A stretch of DNA of 64,000 nt from Chitinophaga sancti (GCF_034424315.1 NZ_CP139972.1:2170001-2234000); one strand, 5' to 3'. Positions 47,917-57,315 are shown, counted from the stretch's first letter. Notes: generated by a model from the sequence alone, not told the origin. Numbers and translations: made by a program.

Positions 47917-49628
47917 TATTTATGTGTGCTCAGCCGGATTCGGTATATCTGAGGTGGCAATTGGAGATCTTACTTTTTAATTTAAAAAGACTTTCAGTTG
48001 CCAGAGAAGATATCCATATACTAATTGGATATGATCCATCCAGAGGGCCAAATCCCTTATATACCAGGCCATCTCCCCCCCTGTCTGATTCCGCCTGCTT
48101 CTATTTTTATGAGGATACCCGGATTAATAAGACTTATGAACCAACTATCAGGCCGCATATAATTAAGAAGCATTTTCTTCAACACCCGGATCTCAATAAC
48201 CAGTGTATATTTTATCACGATGCGGATATTATATTCAGAGAGATGCCGGATTTTTCTGCCATGACAAATGATGACTATTGGTATGTTTCTGATACGCTTA
48301 CCTATACCAGTGCCGATGCTATAAAAAAGGCCGGTAAGATTGTACTGGAAGAAATGTGTTTTGTTTTAAAAATCCCTGTTCATTTGGTTGAACAAAATTC
48401 CATTCATTCAGGGGGAGCACAATATTTAATGAAGGGGCTTACATATGAATATTGGGATAAAATAGAGTATGATAGCCTCAAACTTTACCTGCATCTGAAA
48501 AAGAATAAAGACAGGTATGTGCAGCTTTTTGCTGAGCAAACGCTTAAAAGTAAAGATGATTATGATAGCGTAATAGAATGGTGTTCAGATATGTGGGCCG
48601 TTCTCTGGAATGCATTTGATGCAGGATTTAAAGTGAAGGTTTCAAAAGAGCTGGATTTCTGCTGGCCGAAAGATGAGCTTAAAAAGTGGCATGAGGTGAA
48701 GATCTTTCATAATGCAGGTTTAGATAAGCACGAGGCATGGGAGTATTTTTTTAAAGGTGATTATATAAGTACGTTTCCTTTTAATGTTTCCCTGGATTAT
48801 GTAAGAAAGGATAAGTGTACATATATGTATGTAAAGGAAATAGAGAATTATAAAGAATCAAAAAAGATCGATTTATGTGATGTCACATTTCTGATTCCTG
48901 TGAGAATAGATTCGGGAGACAGGTTATTAAATGTAATCACTACCACCAGTTATTTATTCAAACACTTTAAAACTAATATAATACTTACTGAAGCCGATAA
49001 AGAACAAAGAATTGATTCAAAAAAGCTACCTCCAAATGTGGAATATTCATTTATATATGATACAAATAGGTGGTTTCATAGGACAAGGTACAATAACTAT
49101 ATGGTTGAAAAAGTTAAAACACCAATTATAGTATTGCATGATGTAGATGTTATTATTAATCCGGATCAACTATTGCAGGCTGCGAATGCCATCAGAAATG
49201 GCGAAGCAAAAATTTCGCTGCCGTTTGATGGTTGTTTCAAAATGTGTCGTTCTAAAACTCAGGTAAACCTGTTCAGAAAACAATTAGATGTTAAAATACT
49301 GGAAACCGAAGAATCTTTTATTGCCAGGGAAAAGGCCTGCGGGGGATGCGTGATGATAGATAAAGCTACTTTTATTGAATGTGGAAAGGAGAATGAATCA
49401 TTTTATAAATGGGGGCCGGAAGACATTGAAAGAGTAAGGCGTTTGGAAATTATGGGATACAAAGCAAAGTGGATAGATGCTGGTCATCTTTACCATTTGC
49501 AGCACGAAGTTTTTGAAAATTCTGAATATACTTCAGATGAGGAATATGCCGAACTTATGAAAATTCAGCTAAGTATAATAGGAATGACCAAACAGGAACT
49601 TAAAGAACATATCTTATTATGGAAATGA
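47913..49628 (+). CDS. two-domain glycosyltransferase (tandem GT-A)
   Basis: 571 residues with two GT-A-like halves. The first (1-310) has a metal-binding DxD in FYHDADIIF (Asp103, Asp105). The second (320-571) has HDVDVI (Asp410, Asp412) and the galactosyltransferase-type end GGCVMIDKATFIECGKENES...YKWGPEDIERVRR, ending in GHLYHLQH. Two different sugar transfers by one protein are likely. No membrane helix or signal is present. It overlaps the adaptor (ATGA) and the next gene, so it is translated as part of the peptide operon; the acceptor could be the peptide or a carrier. Confidence 0.85.
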   Translation: MIFMCAQPDSVYLRWQLEILLFNLKRLSVAREDIHILIGYDPSRGPNPLYTRPSPPLSDSACFYFYEDTRINKTYEPTIRPHIIKKHFLQHPDLNNQCIFYHDADIIFREMPDFSAMTNDDYWYVSDTLTYTSADAIKKAGKIVLEEMCFVLKIPVHLVEQNSIHSGGAQYLMKGLTYEYWDKIEYDSLKLYLHLKKNKDRYVQLFAEQTLKSKDDYDSVIEWCSDMWAVLWNAFDAGFKVKVSKELDFCWPKDELKKWHEVKIFHNAGLDKHEAWEYFFKGDYISTFPFNVSLDYVRKDKCTYMYVKEIENYKESKKIDLCDVTFLIPVRIDSGDRLLNVITTTSYLFKHFKTNIILTEADKEQRIDSKKLPPNVEYSFIYDTNRWFHRTRYNNYMVEKVKTPIIVLHDVDVIINPDQLLQAANAIRNGEAKISLPFDGCFKMCRSKTQVNLFRKQLDVKILETEESFIAREKACGGCVMIDKATFIECGKENESFYKWGPEDIERVRRLEIMGYKAKWIDAGHLYHLQHEVFENSEYTSDEEYAELMKIQLSIIGMTKQELKEHILLWK

Positions 49629-50749
49629 TAATTTCATCTATCAATGAAAATCTGGGAACTAATAGTGTGAGATGTGAAATGTCACAGTATATAGCCGATA
49701 GATTCGCCAGTCAGAAGTATCGCTTCAATAGTGACTTCGTACGTACGCCCAGTGCTGCGATTTTATTCTTTTACTATCTTTCTGATGTATTAGCTACTGA
49801 CAAGTATGAACAATACACCCGTGAACTACTTGTAGATACATTCCGGATTCTGCTAAAGACAAAGAAGGGTGTTAATGAAAGTATTGTTTCGGGTAACGCC
49901 TGGATTTTCTCGCATCTGGTTGATAAAGATATGATCAATATTAACCTTGATAATAACCTTGCGGATATTGATTTATTGATATGCAATGATGTTCAGACAA
50001 AATTCAGTAACAACCTTGTTCATGGCGGTTTGCTAAGTAAGGCCAGTTACCTCACAGACCGGTTGAGAAATACAGCATGTAATATAAACAAGCACAAAAT
50101 TGCTGAGAGTCTTGCATATGTGGTTGAAGAAATTGATTACCGTTTGACACTGAAAGACAAGCACAATATTACAGTGGCGCATCTCGAAGAGTTACAAAGG
50201 ATTTTCTTCTATATGAATAAGCTGTATCCTGAAAAAATTTATCGGGTCAAACAGGAAAGTATTTTTTCAAGTGTTGTTCCAAAAGTATTGACGTCCTTCA
50301 ATTCTCTTATCAGGGGAGATATCAGCTATTTTAATCTTTTGGAAGATATGGCATTGACATTAGGTATATATAACTCTCTTCTGAGATTCGCCGGTAATAA
50401 GATGCTATCTGAAGATGTTCCCGATTTATCAGGTTATATTAAGAATATTAATCTGGATATTATTAAATCGGAAACAATTAAGAAGCCATACGCAGCCATT
50501 AAGTGCATGAAGCTTCTGTTAAACATAAGGCCTTTGTATAAGGAATTGTATGAGTATAATACCTTACTGCATCGTTTGTATGATGCGCTGTCTTTATTTT
50601 CACTTAGCAGGCAACCAGGGCATTTTTCCAGCAATATAGGGTTCCCGAATATTGGGTTTTCCGGAGCCATAGGGATCGGGCTTGCATTACTTGAATTTGA
50701 GTCTAATAAAAAGATAGATTGGGAAGATGTGTTTATGCTTTATTCATAA
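49625..50749 (+). CDS. LanC-like protein lacking the classical zinc site
   Basis: About 374 residues, starting at the ATG at 49625 (ATGA overlap) or at 49619. It is helical throughout, with LanC-like phrases: VHGGLLSKASYLTDRL in the middle and GFPNIGFSGAIGIGLALLE at the C-terminus. The zinc ligands of true lanthionine cyclases (WC..G and CHG) are not visible; only two Cys occur. It may be a degenerate cyclase that binds the peptide, or an unrelated alpha-toroid. It follows a glycosyltransferase in the same transcript. Confidence 0.55.
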   Translation: MIISSINENLGTNSVRCEMSQYIADRFASQKYRFNSDFVRTPSAAILFFYYLSDVLATDKYEQYTRELLVDTFRILLKTKKGVNESIVSGNAWIFSHLVDKDMININLDNNLADIDLLICNDVQTKFSNNLVHGGLLSKASYLTDRLRNTACNINKHKIAESLAYVVEEIDYRLTLKDKHNITVAHLEELQRIFFYMNKLYPEKIYRVKQESIFSSVVPKVLTSFNSLIRGDISYFNLLEDMALTLGIYNSLLRFAGNKMLSEDVPDLSGYIKNINLDIIKSETIKKPYAAIKCMKLLLNIRPLYKELYEYNTLLHRLYDALSLFSLSRQPGHFSSNIGFPNIGFSGAIGIGLALLEFESNKKIDWEDVFMLYS

Positions 50750-50801
50750 GACTAAATAGAAGAACAGGAACGTACTTGAGTGCTGTTAAAATCCGTAAAA
50801 A

Positions 50802-51596
50802 ATGAGTATAAGGCAAGTGGTTTTATTGCTTACTAATAATTTATGTTTATCAACGCAATCTCTTTTCAAAGAAATTGCTGATGGCGTTGATATTTCAGAC
50901 GATGCGTTTATGTTATATCATCATCAACCGGGCAATGAAATACCGGGGTTTCTCTCGGAAGTGAATAGCCACATTTTCACCGATGATATTCTATATAACC
51001 TCGGGTATGTTCCTTTGTTCAACAAGCTTTTACCTGGAAGTAATCACTTCCCTTTACTGGATTTTTATAAAAAGTATTCTTCCTATGACTATTACTGGAT
51101 TATTGAAGATGATGTTCGCTTTACAGGAGACTGGTTATTCTTTTTCCAGTATTTTTCTAAATTAGAAGAATACGACTTAGTTACTTCACATGTCAGGTTT
51201 TTTGAGGAAGAACCCTATTGGTATTGGTGGGATACATTGAAACATTCGAGATATTTTATACCATTTGAAAGCAGGATCAGATCGTTTAATCCTATTTACC
51301 GTGTATCAAGAAAGGCGCTGGAACTCCTGAGTGATGTACTTGATATGAAATGGATAGGGCATCACGAAGTACTTCTGCCCACTATAATTTCCCTTGGTAA
51401 CTTGAAGCTGCTGGATTTTGGAGGAAATGGCCGATTTGTATTGCCTGGTTCTGAGAATAAGTTTTATACAAGTGAGAACGAAATAGGTGCGTTAAAAAAG
51501 GGTACAATGAGATTTCGACCTGTAAGGAGGAACGCAGGTCCGCTGAAAAATAAACTATATCATCCTGTTAAAGCAAAACATTCTTCTCTGTTATAA
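50802..51596 (+). CDS. glycosyltransferase-like protein (DUF3405-like)
   Basis: 264 residues. YYWIIEDDVRFTGDW (about 99-113) holds an acidic triad where GT-A enzymes bind metal-nucleotide, and EVLLPTIISLGNL is a later block; the aromatic motif PYWYWWDTLKH between them is striking. It resembles proteins grouped as DUF3405, thought to be glycosyltransferases. It starts 52 bases after the LanC-like gene in the same direction. Confidence 0.6.
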   Translation: MSIRQVVLLLTNNLCLSTQSLFKEIADGVDISDDAFMLYHHQPGNEIPGFLSEVNSHIFTDDILYNLGYVPLFNKLLPGSNHFPLLDFYKKYSSYDYYWIIEDDVRFTGDWLFFFQYFSKLEEYDLVTSHVRFFEEEPYWYWWDTLKHSRYFIPFESRIRSFNPIYRVSRKALELLSDVLDMKWIGHHEVLLPTIISLGNLKLLDFGGNGRFVLPGSENKFYTSENEIGALKKGTMRFRPVRRNAGPLKNKLYHPVKAKHSSLL

Positions 51597-51640
51597 GTGG
51601 TTTTATAATTTCCTTAGGATTTGCCAACAAAAAAGAAAAA

Positions 51641-52534
51641 ATGAGAATTGCATATCTGATCTTAGCCCATAGGAATATTTCACAGTTATCAACTTTAATA
51701 GACCTGCTGACAACTGATACTGATAACTTTTGCTTTATTCATCTCGACGCCAAAATAGCGAACAACAGGGTTAAAGACCTGGTAGCCAATAAGGTTACTT
51801 CGGGGAAATATAAGATAATTAAGAACGCAATAGATGTTAAATGGGGAGGATTCTCTATGATAGAAGCATCCTTACATTTAATTAAAGGGGCCTTAAAACA
51901 TAAAAAAATAGATTTTGATTATTTCGCTTTATTGAGTGGAATGGACTTGCCTATAAAAGATAATAACTATATCGATAAATATCTAATTAGCAATTCAGGA
52001 GAATATTATTTGGAGAATTTCAAAATTCCTAACTACGACCAATGGAGTGGAGATGGCGGAAAGAATAGACTTGAACATTATTGGTTTGTGGATGAATTAG
52101 GTATAAAAGAATCTACAAGACTAGTTAAATGTCAGAAGGATATGGGGCTAAAAAGAGAGATGCCGCGGTATGTCCGGCAGTTTTACGGAGGATCTCAATG
52201 GTGGACAATTTCAAGAAGATGTGCGGAGTTTGTCATGGATTTTGTAAATAATAACGCGGAAGTATATGAATTTTTCAAACGATGCCTTATTCCTGACGAA
52301 CTCTTCTTTCATACAATTATAATGAATTCAAGATTTGCATCACGTGGATATAATAATAACCTTCGTTGTATAGATTGGGCATCCGGACCGGAATTCCCTA
52401 AAGTTTTTGATATCAGCGATTTTGATTTCCTTATTACTCATGCTGCATTATACGCACGCAAGTTTGACATTCTCCATGATGCTGATATCATGGCTAAAAT
52501 AATAAACCATATAAAAAATAGGCCGCGTGAATAA
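51641..52534 (+). CDS. GT14-type (core-2/I-branching) glycosyltransferase
   Basis: 297 residues beginning MRIAYLILAHRN, followed by FIHLDAK, the substrate motif KWGGFSMIEASLHLIK, YFALLSGMDLPIK, and later GGSQWWTISRRCAEFV and PDELFFHTII. This is the standard GT14 signature of bacterial core-2/I-branching enzymes, which transfer GlcNAc, xylose or related sugars. It is the last gene of the operon before the right border remnant at 52564, and 44 bases after the previous gene. Confidence 0.88.
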   Translation: MRIAYLILAHRNISQLSTLIDLLTTDTDNFCFIHLDAKIANNRVKDLVANKVTSGKYKIIKNAIDVKWGGFSMIEASLHLIKGALKHKKIDFDYFALLSGMDLPIKDNNYIDKYLISNSGEYYLENFKIPNYDQWSGDGGKNRLEHYWFVDELGIKESTRLVKCQKDMGLKREMPRYVRQFYGGSQWWTISRRCAEFVMDFVNNNAEVYEFFKRCLIPDELFFHTIIMNSRFASRGYNNNLRCIDWASGPEFPKVFDISDFDFLITHAALYARKFDILHDADIMAKIINHIKNRPRE

Positions 52535-52952
52535 AACGGAGCATGTTATTTATAATTACCCTCTTTTGTGATCCCATTTGCACAATTCACGAACTTATTT
52601 TATTAGATGCTTAAATCTGAATTAAAATCTTTCGAGATCAAGCAAGCGTAAATGAGCTATATTGTTTAAATGATTGAAGCAGGGAATCCATTTTTTAATA
52701 TACAAAATAAGCGGGTCACTGAGTGTAACAAGAACAACTGAAATGCTTACAGAATTGATTGTTGATTTTTTGAAACGCTTATAACAGACGACATTTGAAC
52801 AATAATAATGCAAATAGGTGAAGCTTACCCCAACACCTTCACCTTATTCAAAAATAGCTACTTAATCAATAAATAGGATGTTTGCAGGTGATTCACTTAA
52901 AAACCCGGTGAAACTCAAACCTCGCTAATGGTTGACAGTGACTAAAGCTACT
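52535..52952 (-). other. intergenic zone with tRNA 3'-end-like remnant (52564-52594)
   Basis: On the minus strand 52564-52594 reads GTTCGTGAATTGTGCAAATG followed by GGATCACA, the end of a tRNA-like sequence (TGATCCC is shared with the intact tRNA-Lys at 53000). It resembles the remnant at 38393-38423. The rest of these 400 bases is AT-rich without a gene; an inverted repeat AGGTGAAG / CTTCACCT with a 14-base spacer lies at about 52821-52850. I see no integrase. Confidence 0.4.
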
Positions 52953-52996
52953 AAAAGAGAAAGCTTCAAGTCTTTGAACTTGAAGCTTTCTCTTTT
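52953..52996 (-). terminator. terminator of tRNA-Lys
   Basis: An 18-bp perfect stem, AAAAGAGAAAGCTTCAAG and its complement, with an 8-base loop directly downstream (minus strand) of the tRNA; the distal arm ends in CTCTTTTAG. Confidence 0.85.
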
Positions 52997-52999
52997 ATG

Positions 53000-53072
53000 T
53001 GATCCCGTTGGGACTCGAACCCAAGACCCATACATTAAAAGTGTATTGCTCTACCAACTGAGCTACGGAATC
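53000..53072 (-). tRNA. tRNA-Lys (anticodon UUU)
   Basis: On the minus strand a complete cloverleaf: acceptor GATTCCG pairing with CGGGATC and discriminator A, D-arm GCTCAGTTGGTAGAGC, anticodon loop CACTTTTAATG with anticodon TTT, T-arm with GGTTCGAGTC. The CCA end is not encoded. Followed by a strong terminator. Its 3' part recurs in degenerate form at 52564 and 61159, so this locus looks like an integration hot spot. Confidence 0.96.
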
Positions 53073-53245
53073 GGACCACGTTTTCTGTCAAACGGAGCGC
53101 GAAGATAGGAAAATATTTATTCCCACCAAATAAGTTTTACTATTTTTAATAAATGAGCGCTCGTTCCCATCAATTGAAGTTCCCTGTCTGCGGCGCAAAT
53201 AATATCTCTAATTTCCCATACAAAATGAACCTGCTTAACACAGGT

Positions 53246-54412
53246 TCATTTTAATCGCTGCATGATTAAAGAAGAAAAACTATCCACCCCAATACGCATA
53301 CATTTCTCGTCCACCTTAAAGCCTGGCGCGTGATTCAATGCCGCAGTAGAACCACCTAAGAGAAAATAAACGCCTGGTACCTTTTGCTGGAAATAAGCAA
53401 AATCATCATTAAAATAAGGCACCTGCCCATAGTCAATATGGATATTTTTTAAAGTACGGAGCGCATTATCCGTCAGCCTGACATCATTTACAACCGTCGG
53501 GTTTTCCTGTATAAAAGACACTGAAAGCAGCTGATCTCCCACGATACTTTTTATGCGGGGAATGATCTTTTGAAGATTCGATTTATTCGTTTCGTATAAA
53601 TATGCTTCTAAAAATAAGGTGTCTTTGATGGCATAGGTATTAAAGTTCCTGTCCATTACCAGGTAGTCCTTAAAAATAGTATTAGGTGTCATCAGGCCAA
53701 CAACAGGGTCATTCACCAGCTGTATATCCCAGGGCCGGCTATTAGGTTGTGCACGGGATAATGATGTATAAATTTTCGAACTTACTTCCGGGGAAAGCGC
53801 TCCTTTCACTTTAATCCTTAACCTCTTCTGATAGGCAAACATCTCATTGGGCTTTACGAGGATTTCCCCAACTGGTAATGCTGTCACGTGCAATGCATAG
53901 ATTTCATCAGGTTTGATATTGTTAAATAATCCCTGGTCGATCATCCCTTTTGCGCCCCTAAAGGTTTCCTCTTCCGGCTGAAAAATGAAATAGACCGTAC
54001 CAGCCAGGGAAGCTTTATTTTTAGCAAGCACTTCTGCTATCCCCAGTGCAATAGCCATATGCACATCGTGTCCGCAGCCATGCTGCACGCCTTTAACCAG
54101 TGAAGGTAATTCATCAGGAAAATCATTCGGCAGGGCATCCATTTCTGCTCTCCAGGCAATCTTCCGGCCAGGCTTAGCTCCTCGTATTATACCAATTACA
54201 CCATGCCCATAAATGTCTGTTTTCACTTCAAGCCCAAGATCCTGTAAGTGTTGTACGAGGTAGGCCTGGGTATGTATTTCATTTCCTGCCAGTTCTGGGT
54301 TTGCATGCAATTCTCTTCTGATGCGAAGCAGTTTATCGTACAGGCTGTCGGTCTGCAAAGTGGCTGTGGGGGGCCAGCTAACCAGGGTTAATAGTAACAG
54401 GAGTAATTTCAT
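53246..54412 (-). CDS. exported M20-family amidohydrolase/peptidase
   Basis: 388 residues with an N-terminal signal (LLLLLLTLVSWPPTATLQ). M20D-type metal and catalytic motifs: RRELHANPELAGNE, RAEMDALP, GVQHGCGHDVHMA (Cys and His ligands), FQPEEETFRGA (Glu-Glu) and a late His in NHAPGF. The family removes N-acyl groups or cuts small peptides (hippurate hydrolase/aminoacylase-like). Here it is probably periplasmic. Single gene. Confidence 0.92.
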   Translation of the reverse strand: MKLLLLLLTLVSWPPTATLQTDSLYDKLLRIRRELHANPELAGNEIHTQAYLVQHLQDLGLEVKTDIYGHGVIGIIRGAKPGRKIAWRAEMDALPNDFPDELPSLVKGVQHGCGHDVHMAIALGIAEVLAKNKASLAGTVYFIFQPEEETFRGAKGMIDQGLFNNIKPDEIYALHVTALPVGEILVKPNEMFAYQKRLRIKVKGALSPEVSSKIYTSLSRAQPNSRPWDIQLVNDPVVGLMTPNTIFKDYLVMDRNFNTYAIKDTLFLEAYLYETNKSNLQKIIPRIKSIVGDQLLSVSFIQENPTVVNDVRLTDNALRTLKNIHIDYGQVPYFNDDFAYFQQKVPGVYFLLGGSTAALNHAPGFKVDEKCMRIGVDSFSSLIMQRLK

Positions 54413-54854
54413 AATTCAAATGTAGAAGATAAAATCTCCGTGTAACTACAAATGTGATGAAACCTGGTTGGCTGGTGATAAATCATGCATGCTTTACTAC
54501 AAACCGCCCTTTTGCCCTCCCTGCCTGGATTGTTTGCAATGCCTGCGGTAATTCATCTAACCCGATAATCTTCACCATTTCCTTCAGATGCAGGGGTTTC
54601 CAATCTCCCGCCAACAATTTCCAGATTCCTTCTTTCACCCCGGTGGCAGGAAGGACGGAGTCAATACCTGCCAGTTTCACGCCCCTCAAAATAAAAGGGA
54701 ATATGCTGGTATTTAACTCTACCGCAGCCACATTTCCACAACAGGTCACAACTCCATTGTAAGCCGTTGATTTGATCATGCCTGAAAGAATATCCCCTCC
54801 AACCGTATCTACCCCTGCGGCAAATACAGCAGGTGCCAGGGCTTTGCTATTATA

Positions 54855-56574
54855 GGGTCTGCTGAATAAGTTCCCGATCTGTTATTTTTCATTTTTACAC
54901 CGAATCGATTTACCCTTCTTAATGTCTCAGATACCGGGATATAAATTGTGTATCGGATCTATTCCCCATTGTGGTCAAATAGCCCTCCTTTACCAGCCAG
55001 TAATAGATCTGCAGTACTGACAACAAAGAACCTGCTGCCAGTTTAAGCAGATTCATAACAAAGTATATAGACATCACCCAACTCTCAGCTGTATCCTTGA
55101 GGCGGGCCTTGATTTTGCCCAGTCCATATGCATTTTTCCCCTGTCCAAACTTCCCTTCGATCGCATTTCGTTCCGGCATCTCCTTTTGCAATAATCGCTT
55201 TTGCTCCTTACTATTTGATGAGGGCCGACCCAATGGCTTGCCCACATAACGGATCCCTTTTCCACTCATGAATCGTCTGTTTTCACGTGTGCCGAACAAC
55301 TGATCTCCCAATACACGCTCTGGATAGCACCCAAACAAGCGTTTATATGTTTCAAGGCTTTCGGTCAACAATGAACCTTCATTGTAATTATCCCAGCTCA
55401 GTTTTTCTATATGGGTGTAGCCATCTTTCAACATCACCAGTTGTTTGCTGCCAAACTCAGTTGATACACGGTCTTTACCTCTCGGTATTGGACGTACATG
55501 CGGTTGATAGATACTTACAATCCGATCCGATATTTTATGCTCTCTATTCTTATACATCTCTGCCTGCTGACGATACATTTCCTGGATCACCCGTATTAAC
55601 CTCCAGTCTTTCATTTTCAGCACCCCCTTGAAATTAGCTTCTGATTCTATCAGCCAGTTGATGTACTTTAAATCTCGTTTAACATATTGTAATTGCTGTC
55701 GGATACCTCTGCGTATATCTCGTTTGCTTTTGTTCTTTTTTTTGGCAATGTTCAAATATTGCTTCCTCGCTATTCTCCGATACATGCGCGGCATCACCAG
55801 TTCTGCTACCTGACATCCCCGCTCTATCATCCTTTCCAATTGACGGCGACCCTCATTTAATAATTTGATATCTGTTGGATATTCGATCTGTTGCTCTGAC
55901 ACTGTCGCATCTAACATGACTGTTCCTGATAGCCCATCAGATGACTTTCCTTTTACGCTCTCTGTATGCTCATTCAAGACATTGTTATTACTCTTTCCAC
56001 CATTCCCATCCTGATCATCCTCACTGCGGGTATCCGCTGTTTTCTCTTCATTCGCTTTGATTAGTCCGGCTTCCTGCAAAATAATCTCATTCAATCTGGA
56101 CATCACATCTATGCCTAATCTTTTTCTAATACTGACCATCAATGATGCATCAAAGGGAGCCTCCTGTTGAAAACTGCTTAAGCCTACAAAATATTGCAGA
56201 TATATATTTTCCGTGATCTGCTCTACTACCTCCCGATCATCTATGTTAAGTATATGTTTGATGATCACTGCACCTATTACCATCCGGGCACTCAATGTTG
56301 GAGCACCGAAATCTGCCCGCATTTTTTTATAATACACGTCCGCCAGTTTGTCCCACGGAATCTTTGCAGCTAGTATAACCCATCGGTTTGTAGTGGATAA
56401 TTGCTGCGAAAAAGGAGTTGAAAATCCTTCTAAGGTTAACTGTTTTGCAGGAGTGTAACGTATCATTGCTGCATGATTTTGAAGATGAATCTTTCAATAT
56501 ACAAACACTTCTACAGCAAAAAACAAGCCACATCATATTGATTAACAATGTTTTATTACTATATCAGCAGACCC
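54855..56574 (-). mobile_element. complete insertion sequence, IS5/IS1182 type
   Basis: 1720 bp bounded by 11-bp terminal inverted repeats GGGTCTGCTGA (54855-54865) and TCAGCAGACCC (56564-56574), flanked on both sides by the direct repeat TATTATA (54848-54854 and 56575-56581). It contains one transposase gene on the minus strand. The clean ends and intact gene indicate a recent insertion. No second copy is in the window. Confidence 0.95.
54919..56466 (-). CDS. IS5/IS1182-family transposase
   Basis: 515 residues. The N-terminal DUF772-like region (WVILAAKIPWDKLADVYYKK, LSARMVIGAVIIKHILNIDDREVVEQI, FVGLSSFQ) is followed by a low-complexity insert (140-170). A DDE domain follows with VMLDATV (first Asp), VLGDQLFGTRENRRF (second Asp) and EMPERNAIEGKFGQGK (Glu). 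Full length and without lesions. Whether it belongs to IS5 proper or IS1182 cannot be settled by eye; the 7-bp target duplication is unusual for classical IS5, which makes 4 bp. Confidence 0.93.
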   Translation of the reverse strand: MIRYTPAKQLTLEGFSTPFSQQLSTTNRWVILAAKIPWDKLADVYYKKMRADFGAPTLSARMVIGAVIIKHILNIDDREVVEQITENIYLQYFVGLSSFQQEAPFDASLMVSIRKRLGIDVMSRLNEIILQEAGLIKANEEKTADTRSEDDQDGNGGKSNNNVLNEHTESVKGKSSDGLSGTVMLDATVSEQQIEYPTDIKLLNEGRRQLERMIERGCQVAELVMPRMYRRIARKQYLNIAKKKNKSKRDIRRGIRQQLQYVKRDLKYINWLIESEANFKGVLKMKDWRLIRVIQEMYRQQAEMYKNREHKISDRIVSIYQPHVRPIPRGKDRVSTEFGSKQLVMLKDGYTHIEKLSWDNYNEGSLLTESLETYKRLFGCYPERVLGDQLFGTRENRRFMSGKGIRYVGKPLGRPSSNSKEQKRLLQKEMPERNAIEGKFGQGKNAYGLGKIKARLKDTAESWVMSIYFVMNLLKLAAGSLLSVLQIYYWLVKEGYLTTMGNRSDTQFISRYLRH

Positions 56575-57315
56575 TATTATAAGCAGCCAGGAAATCTTCC
56601 CTTGACATGATACTACCTGCGCCGATTATATTATAGAAGAAGGTATCGTCCTGTTTGCCTGAAATAGCCAGCACATCATAACCCTGTCTTGAAAGGATTG
56701 CCACTGCTATACTTCCTACTCCCCCGCTGGCACCACTAACCGCGACCTTACCACTTTTTATACCGGCAGCCACAATTTGCTGTACTGAGAGGCCAGCTGT
56801 AAGACCAGCCGTACCCAGGCACATGGCCTCAAATAAACTCAGGCCATCAGGCAGGGCTACAACCCAGGCCGCCGGTACACGAATGTATTCACCAAACCCA
56901 CCCCATGTATTCATGCCCAGATCATTGCCGGTTACAATCACCTGGTCGCCGGGTTTAAAAGCTTCAACACCGGATGACACTACCGTACCCGCAGCATCAA
57001 TGCCTGGTACATGCGGGAACTTTTTAGTTACACCCTTATTCCCCGAAGCTGATAAGGCATCTTTATAATTAACTGAAGAATAAGCCACCTTGATCGTTAT
57101 TTCTCCCGCAGGTAAATCTGCAATAGCGACATCGGTTACTGTTGCTGTATAAGCGCCCGCTGATTCCTGTACCAACAAAGCTTTAAATCTATCTTCCATA
57201 CTTGTATTTTTTGTAAATTTGACGAACATTCATTTGTAAAACAATAAGTTACAATCCATTCAGTTACTGAAATAAAGTACAGTTATATTGATTATGAACG
57301 ACATAAATTTTGAAA

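Larger units (their letters stand above)
54483..57199 (-). pseudogene. AcuI/YhdH-type quinone oxidoreductase gene split by an IS
   Basis: The 5' part (57199 down to 56575) encodes MEDRFKALLVQESAGAYTAT through the cofactor motif VSGASGGVGSIAVAI to DFLAAYN. The 3' part (54854 to 54483) continues SKALAPAVFAAGVDTVGGDI to RAKGRFVVKHA. Removing the IS and one 7-bp duplication restores an unbroken frame (AAYN|SKALAP), about 330 residues, the full length of an MDR-family acrylyl-CoA reductase/quinone oxidoreductase. The two halves are now separate and the enzyme is surely inactive. Divergent from an HxlR-type regulator at 57316, which may have controlled it. Confidence 0.92.

Noticed and set aside
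49625..50749. An active lanthionine cyclase in a lanthipeptide locus.
   Set aside because: No dehydratase gene is present, the zinc ligands are not visible, and the precursor core has only two Cys.
52622..52813. A 63-codon minus-strand frame as an integrase remnant.
   Set aside because: No integrase motif (R..HR or the catalytic Tyr context) can be read; probably chance in AT-rich DNA.
54855..56574. Part of a composite transposon with the neighbouring genes as cargo.
   Set aside because: Only one copy is present, with its own terminal repeats and target duplication.
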